Assembly: GCA_016218105.1 (NCBI GenBank) | Contig: JACRET010000060.1 | Span: forward strand, 1 to 64,000 | Source of the DNA: Deltaproteobacteria bacterium | GTDB taxonomy: Bacteria > Desulfobacterota > GWC2-55-46 | Direction of reading: 5' to 3' | DNA: 64,000 bases | Part shown: one piece after another, positions 45,284 to 54,926 of the stretch | How the letters are laid out: the number at the start of each line of letters is the position of its first letter | How positions within the stretch are numbered: position 1 is the first letter of the stretch | The notes under the pieces: generated by a model | Seen by the model: the letters and a program-made list of their open reading frames with translations, nothing else | Told to the model about the DNA's origin: nothing | The model's database searches: none | Translations under genes and position numbers: made by a program

Positions 45284-45308
45284 TGGTTAAAAAAAGATTA
45301 AATGTTCC

Positions 45309-45452
45309 TTGACAATTTTTAATATGGCTATCTACTTAGTCTATTCACAAAAAATGATTACAGCGACCTCATGACGGGGTGTAATCGTACGGCAATGTAT
45401 GCCGCGTTCTGGCTTATGGAAGGCCAGGTTCGACGGCATTTTTTTTGCCGTC
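45309..45452 (+). promoter_or_regulatory. Putative promoter and three-hairpin leader of the cytochrome gene
   Basis: A perfect TTGACA at 45309 has no good -10 at the ideal spacing, so the promoter is tentative. The leader that follows has three hairpins in a row: CGGCA/TGCCG (45390-45404), CTGGC/GCCAG (45409-45427) and GACGGCA/TGCCGTC (45432-45452). The last has a loop of seven Ts. I cannot match it to a known riboswitch; c-di-GMP and cGAMP consensus elements are not visible. Confidence 0.45.
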
Positions 45453-45488
45453 ATCACCCTATTTTTATAAAAAAGAAAGGAGGACACT

Positions 45489-46424
45489 ATGAAAAGACGC
45501 TTTGCCATAGCAATAGCAGCTTTATGCTTTGGTTTAATTGCAGCAGTCGAATCAAACGCATTGGATACATACATTCCTGGCGCTCCCGCCGGTAATATCG
45601 GTAATTCCAGGCACAATCTCGGCTCGTTCGGGATGCATGTCGGGACCATGAGCTGGCAATATGGCACCACCGAGATATGCACGTTCTGCCATACGCCGCA
45701 CTTTACCAATGTAGGTGCGAATTTTGCGTATGGATTAGGGCCCATGTGGAACAGGGGCTCATCGGCCCCTACAAGCTTTACAGCCTACGGCGCGACCATC
45801 GGCGGCACTACGATCGCCAATACCGACGTCGGCTCCACGACACTCGCGTGCCTGAGCTGCCATGACGGCGTAACTACATTCGACACCCTTGCGAACGCGC
45901 CGGGTAAGGGCCGGATTGTTCAGGGCGGATCAGACAGGGGGTTTGCGTTTTACGATTTCGTCGGCTCTGTCCCTGTTGCTGACTACATGACAAGCGCCAG
46001 GCTCGTTATCGGTTTGAATCTCACAGACGACCATCCGGTGTCGGTTGTCTACAATGAGAATGTCGCTGGTCTCAGGCCGACGAATACGGTTATAAGCTCG
46101 ATCGACCTGACCTCTGAGCTTAATTCCAGCGCAACTACCTATGACAACGGGAACCTTACGAAGAACCTCTGGTCGGTACGAGGGTTCATATCCGATACGG
46201 CTACTATCCAGAATCTGCTGAGAGGGCCTTATGGGGCGCCGGGTAACAGGGTCGAATGCGGATCTTGCCATGATCCCCACTTCAACAATAAGTCCTGGCA
46301 GGAGATCGACTCCACCTACACAAGCGTAACGGCTCAACAGGAAGGCCTGACAAACGGCCAGTTTTTGAGGCGCGTAGGCGGCAACACCGGTTCAGGCGTA
46401 TGCAGGACCTGCCACGAGAAGTAA
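45489..46424 (+). CDS. Exported tetraheme c-type cytochrome
   Basis: A signal peptide (residues 1-25) is followed by four C-x-x-C-H heme sites: 64-68 (C-T-F-C-H), 121-125 (C-L-S-C-H), 257-261 (C-G-S-C-H) and 305-309 (C-R-T-C-H). The pattern is that of small periplasmic or outer-surface multiheme cytochromes of metal- or sulfate-reducing bacteria. A strong GGAGGACAC lies before the ATG. Heme attachment would use ResB/CcsA (38028-40381). The electron partner is not known. It has its own leader and a good terminator, so it is a single-gene unit. Confidence 0.85.
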   Translation: MKRRFAIAIAALCFGLIAAVESNALDTYIPGAPAGNIGNSRHNLGSFGMHVGTMSWQYGTTEICTFCHTPHFTNVGANFAYGLGPMWNRGSSAPTSFTAYGATIGGTTIANTDVGSTTLACLSCHDGVTTFDTLANAPGKGRIVQGGSDRGFAFYDFVGSVPVADYMTSARLVIGLNLTDDHPVSVVYNENVAGLRPTNTVISSIDLTSELNSSATTYDNGNLTKNLWSVRGFISDTATIQNLLRGPYGAPGNRVECGSCHDPHFNNKSWQEIDSTYTSVTAQQEGLTNGQFLRRVGGNTGSGVCRTCHEK

Positions 46425-46449
46425 GGGAGTTAACATTAATAATGCTAAA

Positions 46450-46477
46450 AACGGGCCTGACATCCGGCCCGTTTTTT
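46450..46477 (+). terminator. Rho-independent terminator after the cytochrome gene
   Basis: AACGGGCC-8 nt-GGCCCGTT forms an 8-bp stem followed by TTTT. It ends the single-gene cytochrome transcript. Confidence 0.9.
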
Positions 46478-46539
46478 ATTTCATGGGATGTTTCAGGGTA
46501 ATATTTATGGTGAGTTTATTATATATATGAGGTCATCTA

Positions 46540-46568
46540 TTGAAAATTAAAGGCTTTTGCGTTAAATT
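46540..46568 (+). promoter_or_regulatory. Candidate promoter of the rel gene
   Basis: TTGAAA (46540-46545), a 17-base spacer and TAAATT (46563-46568). The start codon is at 46577, only eight bases after the -10, and no ribosome site lies between them. If this promoter is used, the transcript would be leaderless. Confidence 0.5.
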
Positions 46569-46576
46569 GAGTAAAT

Positions 46577-48754
<2,178 letters not shown>

Positions 48755-48830
48755 CAGGCTGCTGAAAAGCCCATCTGCTTTGTTGCCTTCTCCGCCTGAA
48801 CAAATCTTGGGTTTTTCATCAAGCTGTTAG
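48755..48830 (+). mobile_element. Short MITE-like element (family D, degenerate)
   Basis: Begins CAGGCTGCTGAAAAGCCCAT, matching the left end of the element at 53874. It ends TTTTTCATCAAGCTGTT, a diverged form of the right end. It abuts the rel stop codon. Confidence 0.55.
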
Positions 48831-48855
48831 ACTAAATGGGAATAAAGGAGAGCCG

Positions 48856-49248
48856 ATGCGAAAGGAAGAGATAAAGACGGATATGGCCCCGAAGGCTATC
48901 GGGCCGTACTCCCAGGGCGTTAAGATGGGGAGGTTTATTTTTCTTTCAGGCCAGATACCGATCGAGCCGCTTACAGGCGAGGTCGTCCCTGGCGACATCA
49001 AGGCCCAGACAAGACAGGCGATAAAGAACCTTCAGATGGTGCTCGCGCAAGCAGGCTCAAGCCTCAAGGATGTCGTAAAAACGACCGTATATCTTAAAGA
49101 CCTTTCCGAATTCAGCGATATGAATGAGGTGTACGGGGAATTCTTTACCCCGCCTTATCCGGCGAGGGCGACCGTAGAGGTAAGCGCGCTCCCAAAGGCG
49201 GTAAAGATCGAGATAGACGCGATAGCCGCCATAGGGGACGAAGATTAA
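48856..49248 (+). CDS. ridA: RidA family enamine/imine deaminase
   Basis: RidA removes reactive enamines released by PLP dehydratases, which is useful next to branched-chain synthesis. The conserved arginine and C-terminal signatures are visible: [18 protein letters not shown] and K-I-E-I-D-A-I-A. Length (130) is standard. AAAGGAGAGCC precedes the ATG. It converges with rpmB across a shared terminator. Confidence 0.95.
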   Translation: MRKEEIKTDMAPKAIGPYSQGVKMGRFIFLSGQIPIEPLTGEVVPGDIKAQTRQAIKNLQMVLAQAGSSLKDVVKTTVYLKDLSEFSDMNEVYGEFFTPPYPARATVEVSALPKAVKIEIDAIAAIGDED

Positions 49249-49286
49249 AAAAAATACCGGCCACCACCCATGAGGGAGGGGGCCGG
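49246..49286 (-). terminator. Terminator of rpmB between convergent genes
   Basis: On the minus strand CCGGCC and GGCCGG enclose a further-paired loop and are followed by TATTTTTTTT. It lies just beyond the rpmB stop; on the plus strand it could also slow read-through from ridA. Confidence 0.75.
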
Positions 49287-49314
49287 CGGATAGATAGTCG
49301 GTTCTGAGAGGAAG

Positions 49315-49506
49315 TTACGCGGCTTTTATGACGGAACCGGAACGGATGCAGCGGCTGCAAACCCTGATCTTTTTAACCTTGCCGTTCTGAAGGGCGCGAA
49401 CGCTCTGAAGGTTCGGGTTCCATCTCCTCTTGGTCTTGTTATTTGCATGGCTGACATTGTTACCAAATGTCGGCCCCTTTCCGCATATGTCGCATGTGGC
49501 TGCCAT
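49315..49506 (-). CDS. rpmB: 50S ribosomal protein L28
   Basis: L28 is a small protein of the large subunit. From [12 protein letters not shown] it has 63 residues and two cysteine pairs, C-D-I-C and C-S-R-C, so it is the zinc-binding (C+) form. The frame continues upstream to 49605, but GGAGG just before 49506 and the family N-terminus set the start. It is divergently transcribed from the YdcF-like gene. Confidence 0.96.
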   Translation of the reverse strand: MAATCDICGKGPTFGNNVSHANNKTKRRWNPNLQSVRALQNGKVKKIRVCSRCIRSGSVIKAA

Positions 49507-49591
49507 TTTGAAGATACCTCCGTAAGATTTTAATCTTAAATGAATAGCATAAATACTCACGCATTGCAAGTTTTTTTTGGAAAATAGGATA

Positions 49592-50194
49592 ATGAAAGAG
49601 AACAAACAAAGACGCGGTTACGCGCTTATCACAATCCTCTTCTCTGCGTACGTTTTGTACCTCTTTTCCAATTTCATTGGCGATGTCAGGGAAATTGAAC
49701 CTGTTTATGAGGTTACGAAGGCCGATGCGATAGTAGTGCTCACCGGCGGCATCGGGAGGACGGAGGAAGGTCTTAATCTCCTTAAAAAGGGTGGCGGTTC
49801 CATGCTTATTTTAAGCGGGGTGCATGAGGATGCCGACCTGGATTCAATATTTTTTAATAAAAAGATTAATGATTCAGACAAGTTACGTATTGTGCTTGAT
49901 AAGAAGTCTTCAAGCACCCTTGAAAATGCGCTTGAGGTCAGAAAGCTCATAGAGGAGATGGGGTTAGGCTCCATCGTTCTTATAACCTCAGCCTATCACA
50001 TGAAGAGGGCCCTGTATATATTCAGCCGTATCCTCCCGGGCAATGTCAGGATTGAGGCGTACAGCATAGCTACTCCGAACTTCGATGAGACTAAATGGTG
50101 GGATTCCAACAGCCTGGGGCTTTTAATCGTGGAGTTCCTTAAATATTATTGGTACGCCGCGGGTTTTTCCATTGGCGTGTACGAATATGCATAG
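49592..50194 (+). CDS. YdcF-like DUF218 membrane-anchored protein
   Basis: An N-terminal membrane helix ([16 protein letters not shown]) is followed by a DUF218 domain. It shows [22 protein letters not shown] and [10 protein letters not shown]. Members such as ElyC and SanA work in envelope maintenance. ATG 49592 follows TAGGA; TTG 49577 would add five residues. The last residues E-Y-A and the TAG stop are encoded by a family A repeat, so the C-terminus may be altered relative to the ancestral gene. Confidence 0.8.
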   Translation: MKENKQRRGYALITILFSAYVLYLFSNFIGDVREIEPVYEVTKADAIVVLTGGIGRTEEGLNLLKKGGGSMLILSGVHEDADLDSIFFNKKINDSDKLRIVLDKKSSSTLENALEVRKLIEEMGLGSIVLITSAYHMKRALYIFSRILPGNVRIEAYSIATPNFDETKWWDSNSLGLLIVEFLKYYWYAAGFSIGVYEYA

Positions 50195-50233
50195 CGGGCG
50201 CATCCCCCGCAGCTTGCTGCGGGGAGCTTCAAT
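50183..50233 (+). repeat. Family A palindrome overlapping a coding end
   Basis: Head GAATATGCATAGCGGGCGC starts inside the YdcF-like gene and provides its TAG stop codon. The hairpin is CCCCGCAGC-TT-GCTGCGGGG and the tail is AGCTTCAAT. This is one of the best preserved copies. Confidence 0.92.
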
Positions 50234-50283
50234 TCTGAAAAAGGGTTATAATTAATCAGAAAATTCCCTAGGGTTCCTTTGAT

Positions 50284-50310
50284 CCCGGCCCGTTCGGGGA
50301 ACGCTACTTA
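50284..50310 (+). repeat. Second copy of the CCCGTTCGGGGAAC repeat
   Basis: CCCGGCCCGTTCGGGGAACG then CTACTT matches the unit at 41739-41775. It lies between the family A repeat and the start of the next gene. Confidence 0.4.
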
Positions 50311-50362
50311 TTAGTTCCTTCTCCCCTTGAGAAAGGAGGGGAGGCTTCTTCAAGAGGTATTT

Positions 50363-50812
50363 ATGAGAAGATATATCTATTTCATGATCCCGCTCATTTT
50401 AATGGCCTTTGTTTTTTCAGGCTATACATATCCGGCCAGGAAGATAGTACCTTTAAACGATGAGATACGGCAGGGAGCATCAGGGGAGGCTGTTTTTGAA
50501 AAGATGGGTATCGCCCCCGGCCAGAGATCGGTGGGGATCGATCTCTTCGGGCTTAAGCCTGACGCTATCTACTCTGTATGGCTTGAAAAGAACGGGGAGA
50601 AAAGAGAAAGAATGCCCTTGGGCGTGGATATAAACCACTTCAAGACCAACGCGTCCGGCAAGGGCCGCTACGTGACAACGGCGTCAGAGTATGACGTTGA
50701 ATATAATTGGGATTACCTGATCATCAATTACCATCCCGACGGAGACCCAAAAAATACGGAAAACATGGTGACGGAGCTGAGGGGAGACCTGAAGTACGGA
50801 TATCATTCGTAA
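50363..50812 (+). CDS. Exported protein of unknown function
   Basis: No family is recognised. The 149-residue product starts M-R-R-Y-I-Y-F-M-I-P-L-I-L-M-A-F-V-F-S, a clear signal peptide, and the mature part has no cysteines or membrane segments. S-V-G-I-D-L-F-G-L-K-P and D-Y-L-I-I-N-Y-H-P-D-G-D suggest a beta-rich domain. ATG 50363 is chosen because AAGAGGT precedes it; the frame is open to 50327. It appears to be a single-gene unit. Confidence 0.65.
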   Translation: MRRYIYFMIPLILMAFVFSGYTYPARKIVPLNDEIRQGASGEAVFEKMGIAPGQRSVGIDLFGLKPDAIYSVWLEKNGEKRERMPLGVDINHFKTNASGKGRYVTTASEYDVEYNWDYLIINYHPDGDPKNTENMVTELRGDLKYGYHS

Positions 50813-50912
50813 ACAGGGGGGATTACCCGCGATTATATCCCCTATGTGCGGTCTGACGTTTACCGGAATATGTTTTGAGTGGAAAAGCTGGTGTTCAAGC
50901 TTTTAAATCACC

Positions 50913-51584
50913 TTATACCTCCAGGCTATCTCCAGGCTTGAGTATCTCTACCTTCACAGGCTTTCCCTCAAGCCCCTTTTTAAACTTCTCAGGGTCCTGC
51001 TTTATTACCTCAAAGGTATTGTAATGCATGGGAACGGCTATCCTGGGCTTGAGGAGCCCAACCGCGTATATCGCGTCCTCTATCCCCATGGTGAAGTTGT
51101 CTCCTATCGGCAAAAGGGCGCAGTCGATACTATTTGTATCTCCTATGAGGGCCATATCAGAGAAAAGGCCGGTATCCCCGGCATGGTATATGGTCTTGCC
51201 GCCCATACTTAAAATAAACCCGCACGGGTTTCCTGTGCTGCCGGCCTCTGTCGATGAGCCGTGATGAGCTATCGTGAGCTTTACCCTCCCAAACGGGAAT
51301 GAAAAACTGCCGCCGATGTGCATCGCGTGTCCCGCAGCTCCTTTTCCGATGCAGTAGTTTACAAGCTCGAAGGTGCCTATGACAGGTACGTTGTTCTTTC
51401 TTGATATCTCTACGGCGTCGCCAAGATGGTCTCCGTGGCCGTGAGTAACGAGCACCGCGTCAACAACCACATCCCCGGGCTTGATCCGCGCCAAAGGGTT
51501 TCCGTTCAAGAACGGGTCGATGATCACTGATTTACCGCCGCTTTCGGCTATAAAGCATGAGTGTCCCTGATAATGGAGTTTCAT
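50913..51584 (-). CDS. UPF0173 metal-dependent hydrolase (metallo-beta-lactamase fold)
   Basis: The 223-residue protein has T-H-G-H-G-D-H-L-G-D as the first metal motif (residues 48-57), I-A-H-H-G-S and H-A-G-D-T as later ligands, and P-M-H-Y-N-T-F near the C-terminus. All match the UPF0173 (YtkL) branch of the MBL fold. Substrate not known; no signal peptide. It is transcribed in the same direction as DUF523, purN and purM but probably not under tight coupling. Confidence 0.88.
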   Translation of the reverse strand: MKLHYQGHSCFIAESGGKSVIIDPFLNGNPLARIKPGDVVVDAVLVTHGHGDHLGDAVEISRKNNVPVIGTFELVNYCIGKGAAGHAMHIGGSFSFPFGRVKLTIAHHGSSTEAGSTGNPCGFILSMGGKTIYHAGDTGLFSDMALIGDTNSIDCALLPIGDNFTMGIEDAIYAVGLLKPRIAVPMHYNTFEVIKQDPEKFKKGLEGKPVKVEILKPGDSLEV

Positions 51585-51609
51585 CTGCGCGCCCCCTCTA
51601 TAGCGATTT

Positions 51610-52047
51610 TCAGAATCCTTTTATGGTCAGTCCGCTTCTTTCAAGCAAGGCCGCCGTGACCCCTGAACCTGCGATTGTATTTGAGCCGGCCTTTATTGAT
51701 TCTACCCCGCATGAAGGGCTTTTTTCCTTCAAGTACGCCTCGGCCGCGCCGGTAAGCCTTGCTACCTTCAAGACTTCGGAAGCGCCTCTCATGAACGCGG
51801 CCGTAACATCTCGCCCGTTCTCATCTATAACGCCAGCCCTGCCTTCTATTACGTCCGCCCCGCCCCCTTCTCGTATCTCAGCCCTCGGCCTGGGTGTCGG
51901 AAGGCCGCCAAGCTGTTCCGGGCAGACCGGAATAATAACCCTGCCCTCAAGAGATGCCAAAGCGTCTTTGCTGTACGCGTCGCCCGCGTCAAAACGCGTC
52001 TTTAGACCCAAAAGGCAGGCGCTTACCAGGATCGGTTTATCTTTCAT
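51610..52047 (-). CDS. DUF523 family protein
   Basis: The 145-residue protein starts M-K-D-K-P-I-L-V-S-A-C-L-L-G and contains V-I-P-V-C-P-E-Q-L-G-G-L and S-P-S-C-G-V-E. These are the three conserved cysteine motifs of DUF523 (YbbK-like). They suggest a metal or iron-sulfur site; function is unknown. ATG 52047 fits the family start; TTG 52065 is an alternative. It follows purN on the same strand. Confidence 0.85.
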   Translation of the reverse strand: MKDKPILVSACLLGLKTRFDAGDAYSKDALASLEGRVIIPVCPEQLGGLPTPRPRAEIREGGGADVIEGRAGVIDENGRDVTAAFMRGASEVLKVARLTGAAEAYLKEKSPSCGVESIKAGSNTIAGSGVTAALLERSGLTIKGF

Positions 52048-52095
52048 TGTTTTGTAAGGAGGCAAACCGGATATTAAATAATAACAGGAAGCAGA

Positions 52096-52755
52096 TTAAC
52101 TCGCAAATATCGCGGCCAAGGGGTTTTCAAGCACGCCTGCCGGCTCGGAGGCGCCTTTTACGATAACCCTCCTGCCGTTAATGCAGAGCCTCCCTTCGGA
52201 GTATAGCTGTATGGCCTGCGGGTATATCCGGTGCTCTTCTTCGAGTATTCTTTTGCTGAGCGTGTCAGCCGTATCGTTATCTCTGACCGGGACGACCGCC
52301 TGGATGATGATCGGGCCGCTGTCTACGCCTTCATCGACGAAATGGACGGTGCAGCCCGAGAACTTTACCCCGTACTCGATGGCTTTTTTTTGCACATTAA
52401 GGCCAGGAAAGGACGGGAGGAGGGCAGGGTGAATGTTGATTATCCGCATCGGAAAGGCTTCAAGCATGGGCCTTGTTATGATCCTCATGAAACCGGCAAG
52501 CACCACAAGCTCTACATCATGGATTTTAAGTATCCTCGCGAGTTCGGTATCGTATTGCTCTCTGGTGGGAAAATCCTCTTTTAAGATGACCTCTCTGGGT
52601 ATGCCGTGCCTTGCGGCGCGCTTCAGAGCGAACGCGTCCGGATTGTTGCTGATCACCACCTTGATGCCTGCATCGACCTTTTTGGATTCGATAGCGTCGA
52701 TTATGGATTGGAGATTTGTGCCGCCGCCGGATACGAGGACGCCTATGTCAACCAT
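52096..52755 (-). CDS. purN: Phosphoribosylglycinamide formyltransferase
   Basis: PurN transfers a formyl group from 10-formyl-THF to GAR, the third step of purine synthesis. Motifs are V-L-V-S-G-G-G-T-N-L-Q-S, the catalytic-site M-R-I-I-N-I-H-P-A-L-L-P-S-F-P-G, and V-H-F-V-D-E-G-V-D-S-G-P-I-I. Length (219) is slightly above the usual 190-210. It starts 25 bases after purM on the same strand. Confidence 0.95.
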   Translation of the reverse strand: MVDIGVLVSGGGTNLQSIIDAIESKKVDAGIKVVISNNPDAFALKRAARHGIPREVILKEDFPTREQYDTELARILKIHDVELVVLAGFMRIITRPMLEAFPMRIINIHPALLPSFPGLNVQKKAIEYGVKFSGCTVHFVDEGVDSGPIIIQAVVPVRDNDTADTLSKRILEEEHRIYPQAIQLYSEGRLCINGRRVIVKGASEPAGVLENPLAAIFAS

Positions 52756-52780
52756 TTAAGCCATGCCTTTCGGAAAGGGG

Positions 52781-53824
52781 TTACTTTACAACGACCTCTT
52801 TTTCATGGGTCTTTTTTACAGCGATCTCGCCTATCACGTAAGGTGATTCGCCAAGCGCCTTAAGCCTCTTTTTTACGCCTTCCGCGTCACGCGCCCTTAC
52901 CACCAATACCAGGCCTATGCCGCAGTTGAATGTGCGGTACATCTCTTCATCTTCTATTCCTCCACCCGACTGTATGAGGGTGAATATTTGAGGGATGGGC
53001 CAGGCGCCTTTCGTGATAACGGCCTTTAGGCCTTTAGGCAATACCCTCGGGATGTTGTCTGAAAAGCCGCCGCCTGTTATGTGCGCCATGCCAAGGACAT
53101 TATAGGTTTTAAGAAGCTTAAGGACGGGTTTTACATAGATGCGGGTAGGCGTCAGGAGGACCGAGCCGATAGTGGAATTAAAGCCCTCCGGGGTGCTGTC
53201 CACTGTCAACCCCAGTTTTTCAAAGATAACCTTTCTCGCCAGGGAATACCCGTTGCTGTGAAGGCCGCTTGAAGCAAGCCCGATTATCTTGTCTCCAGCC
53301 TTTATCTTCGAGCCGTCTATTATCTTTTTTCTGTCCACGACGCCGACGGCGAAACCCGCCAGGTCATATTCTCCGGGCTTATACAGACCGGGCATTTCCG
53401 CGGTCTCACCGCCTATCAGCGCGCATCCCGCGTCCTTACAGCCTTCGGCTATGCCTTTCACGACGAGAGATGCCCTCTTTGCGTCGAGCTTGCCGGTTGC
53501 GAAGTAATCGAGGAAAAACAGCGGCTCAGCTCCGCTTACCAGTATGTCGTTAACGCTCATGGCCACGAGGTCGATCCCGACTGACGAATGTTTGTCAGCC
53601 ATAAACGCTATCATGAGCTTTGTGCCGACCCCGTCTGTCGAGGATACGAGCACCGGGTCTTTAAGGTTTCTGAACCTTGCGGAGAAGAGCGCCCCGAACC
53701 CTCCGATGTCTCCGAGGACTTCTTTCCGGTAGCTTCCGCGGACATGGGGCTTTATGAGGTCTACGAGTTTCATGCCCTCGTCAATATTTACTCCGGCATC
53801 TTTGTAAGTAAGGGTCTTTTTCAT
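52781..53824 (-). CDS. purM: Phosphoribosylformylglycinamidine cyclo-ligase
   Basis: PurM closes the imidazole ring, converting FGAM to AIR with ATP. Motifs are Y-K-D-A-G-V-N-I-D-E-G at the start, S-S-T-D-G-V-G-T-K, M-S-V-N-D-I-L-V-S-G-A-E-P and L-I-G-G-E-T-A-E-M-P. M-K-K-T-L-T-Y-K at 53824 is the best start, giving 347 residues; the frame extends 12 codons upstream. purM and purN form a small operon separate from purL-purF. Confidence 0.96.
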   Translation of the reverse strand: MKKTLTYKDAGVNIDEGMKLVDLIKPHVRGSYRKEVLGDIGGFGALFSARFRNLKDPVLVSSTDGVGTKLMIAFMADKHSSVGIDLVAMSVNDILVSGAEPLFFLDYFATGKLDAKRASLVVKGIAEGCKDAGCALIGGETAEMPGLYKPGEYDLAGFAVGVVDRKKIIDGSKIKAGDKIIGLASSGLHSNGYSLARKVIFEKLGLTVDSTPEGFNSTIGSVLLTPTRIYVKPVLKLLKTYNVLGMAHITGGGFSDNIPRVLPKGLKAVITKGAWPIPQIFTLIQSGGGIEDEEMYRTFNCGIGLVLVVRARDAEGVKKRLKALGESPYVIGEIAVKKTHEKEVVVK

Positions 53825-53873
53825 GGCGTATAGATTAATAGAATCTTTTATTAAAGTCAATAATTGCTCTTAA

Positions 53874-53996
53874 CAGGCTGCTGAAAAAGTCCATCTGCTT
53901 CGTTGTCATTGTCGCTCGTCACTGCGGCGTACATGCAAAGTACGCCTCATTCCTCGCTTCTCGACGCCTCGCAGCTGAATCTTTTTGAGCAGCCTG
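53874..53996 (+). mobile_element. MITE-like element (family D) with 16-bp terminal inverted repeats
   Basis: The ends are CAGGCTGCTGAAAAAG (53874-53889) and CTTTTTGAGCAGCCTG (53981-53996), inverted with one mismatch. The 123-bp interior has no gene. A related copy in opposite orientation lies at 54577-54698 and a shorter one at 48755. No transposase is present, so mobility would have to be in trans. Confidence 0.75.
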
Positions 53997-54257
53997 AATA
54001 ATTCCAGGTTCCGCCAGGAGGTACACATTTTTTTGTGCAGACGTGCATAGAAATATATGCAGCTCTATCAATAGAATATTACAGCTAAGATTAAATCCTT
54101 TCAATTTTTATGAGTTTTTTTAAATAAGTATCTTTGGCATTGCCATTGCAATACACAGTTACATAAAAAACGGTTATAGATTGACATTCTTCACATGGCG
54201 GAAAAGGGGCTGCCAAAATCCCGTACATTAAAATTTAAAACTAACAAGGAGGGGACG
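53997..54257 (+). other. Upstream region of spoVG
   Basis: This AT-rich stretch holds a TTGACA at 54181-54186 without a good -10 at the right distance, and ends with the ribosome site AAGGAGGGG (54247-54255). No other gene is apparent. The 33 codons upstream of the start that are partly open in the spoVG frame do not resemble the family. Confidence 0.5.
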
Positions 54258-54548
54258 ATGCGTATTACCGAGATCAAAGTACTGCCTGTGGATGGGGATG
54301 AGAAGTTGAAGGCTTATGTGACAATAAAGCTCGACGATTGCTTTGTGGTAAGGGACATGAAGGTAATAAAGGGCACTAGCGGTTTTTTTGTGGCTATGCC
54401 GGCTAAAAAGATGAAGGACGGCACATACAGAGACCTTGTGCACCCTCTGGATAAACCCACAAGGCAGAAGCTTGAGGAACTCGTGCTCGATGAATATAAC
54501 AAGATTCAAAGAGATGAGACGAGGACGTCTCTTTCAGAGGCATTTTAG
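54258..54548 (+). CDS. spoVG: SpoVG family nucleic-acid-binding regulator
   Basis: SpoVG proteins are small DNA/RNA-binding regulators first known from Bacillus sporulation but also found in non-spore-formers. M-R-I-T-E-I-K-V-L-P-V at the start, K-A-Y-V-T-I-K-L-D-D-C-F-V-V-R-D-M-K-V-I and F-V-A-M-P-A-K-K are diagnostic. The 96-residue protein starts at ATG 54258 after an excellent AAGGAGGGG. It stands alone between two inverted MITE-like copies. Confidence 0.95.
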   Translation: MRITEIKVLPVDGDEKLKAYVTIKLDDCFVVRDMKVIKGTSGFFVAMPAKKMKDGTYRDLVHPLDKPTRQKLEELVLDEYNKIQRDETRTSLSEAF

Positions 54549-54576
54549 CTTTTGTGGAAGAAAACGAAATTTACCC

Positions 54577-54698
54577 GGGCTGCTCAAAGGGCCCATGATA
54601 AAAGGCGTCGGGGGAGACTGAGGCGTAGTTGCCTTTTCGCTACGGTTACGTCCGGCGAAAACAACGCGATCAGATGGCAACAATTTCAGCGGCCTGTT
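54577..54698 (-). mobile_element. MITE-like element (family D), inverted copy
   Basis: Ends GGGCTGCTCAAAGG and AATTTCAGCGGCCTGTT match the ends of the 53874 element in reverse orientation. The interior also contains the ATCTGAT..GTTG stretch in reversed order. It flanks spoVG on the other side. Confidence 0.6.
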
Positions 54699-54740
54699 GG
54701 AATACCTGCCAAATAAATCTCACATTTACTATCTAATTAC

Positions 54741-54782
54741 GTCAAACCTCCACAGGGCCGTACAAGCCTGTGGGGGTTTGAC
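54741..54782 (+). other. Long hairpin upstream of the glycosyltransferase operon
   Basis: GTCAAACCTCCACAGG pairs with CCTGTGGGGGTTTGAC: 16 pairs with one G-T wobble and a ten-base loop. It does not match the repeat families nearby. There is no T run after it, so it may be an RNA element, a remnant of a mobile element or a protein-binding site. Confidence 0.6.
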
Positions 54783-54926
54783 ATCCATCCGTTTAAATCC
54801 AGTCTCTGCCATAAATCCCAAAAATAATTGACGTTTTTGAAAATATATGATGAAATACTATGTTTTAAAAGACGCTTGAATGGGCTAGTCTTTTTAGCAC
54901 CCTGTTTAGCGTCTTTCTCCCTAAGA

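Noticed and set aside
53874-53996. Complete insertion sequence
   Set aside because: It has inverted ends but only about 90 bases inside and no open frame, so it cannot encode a transposase.
54181-54209. TTGACA as the spoVG promoter
   Set aside because: No acceptable -10 lies 16-18 bases downstream; the region there is GGGGCTGCC-rich.
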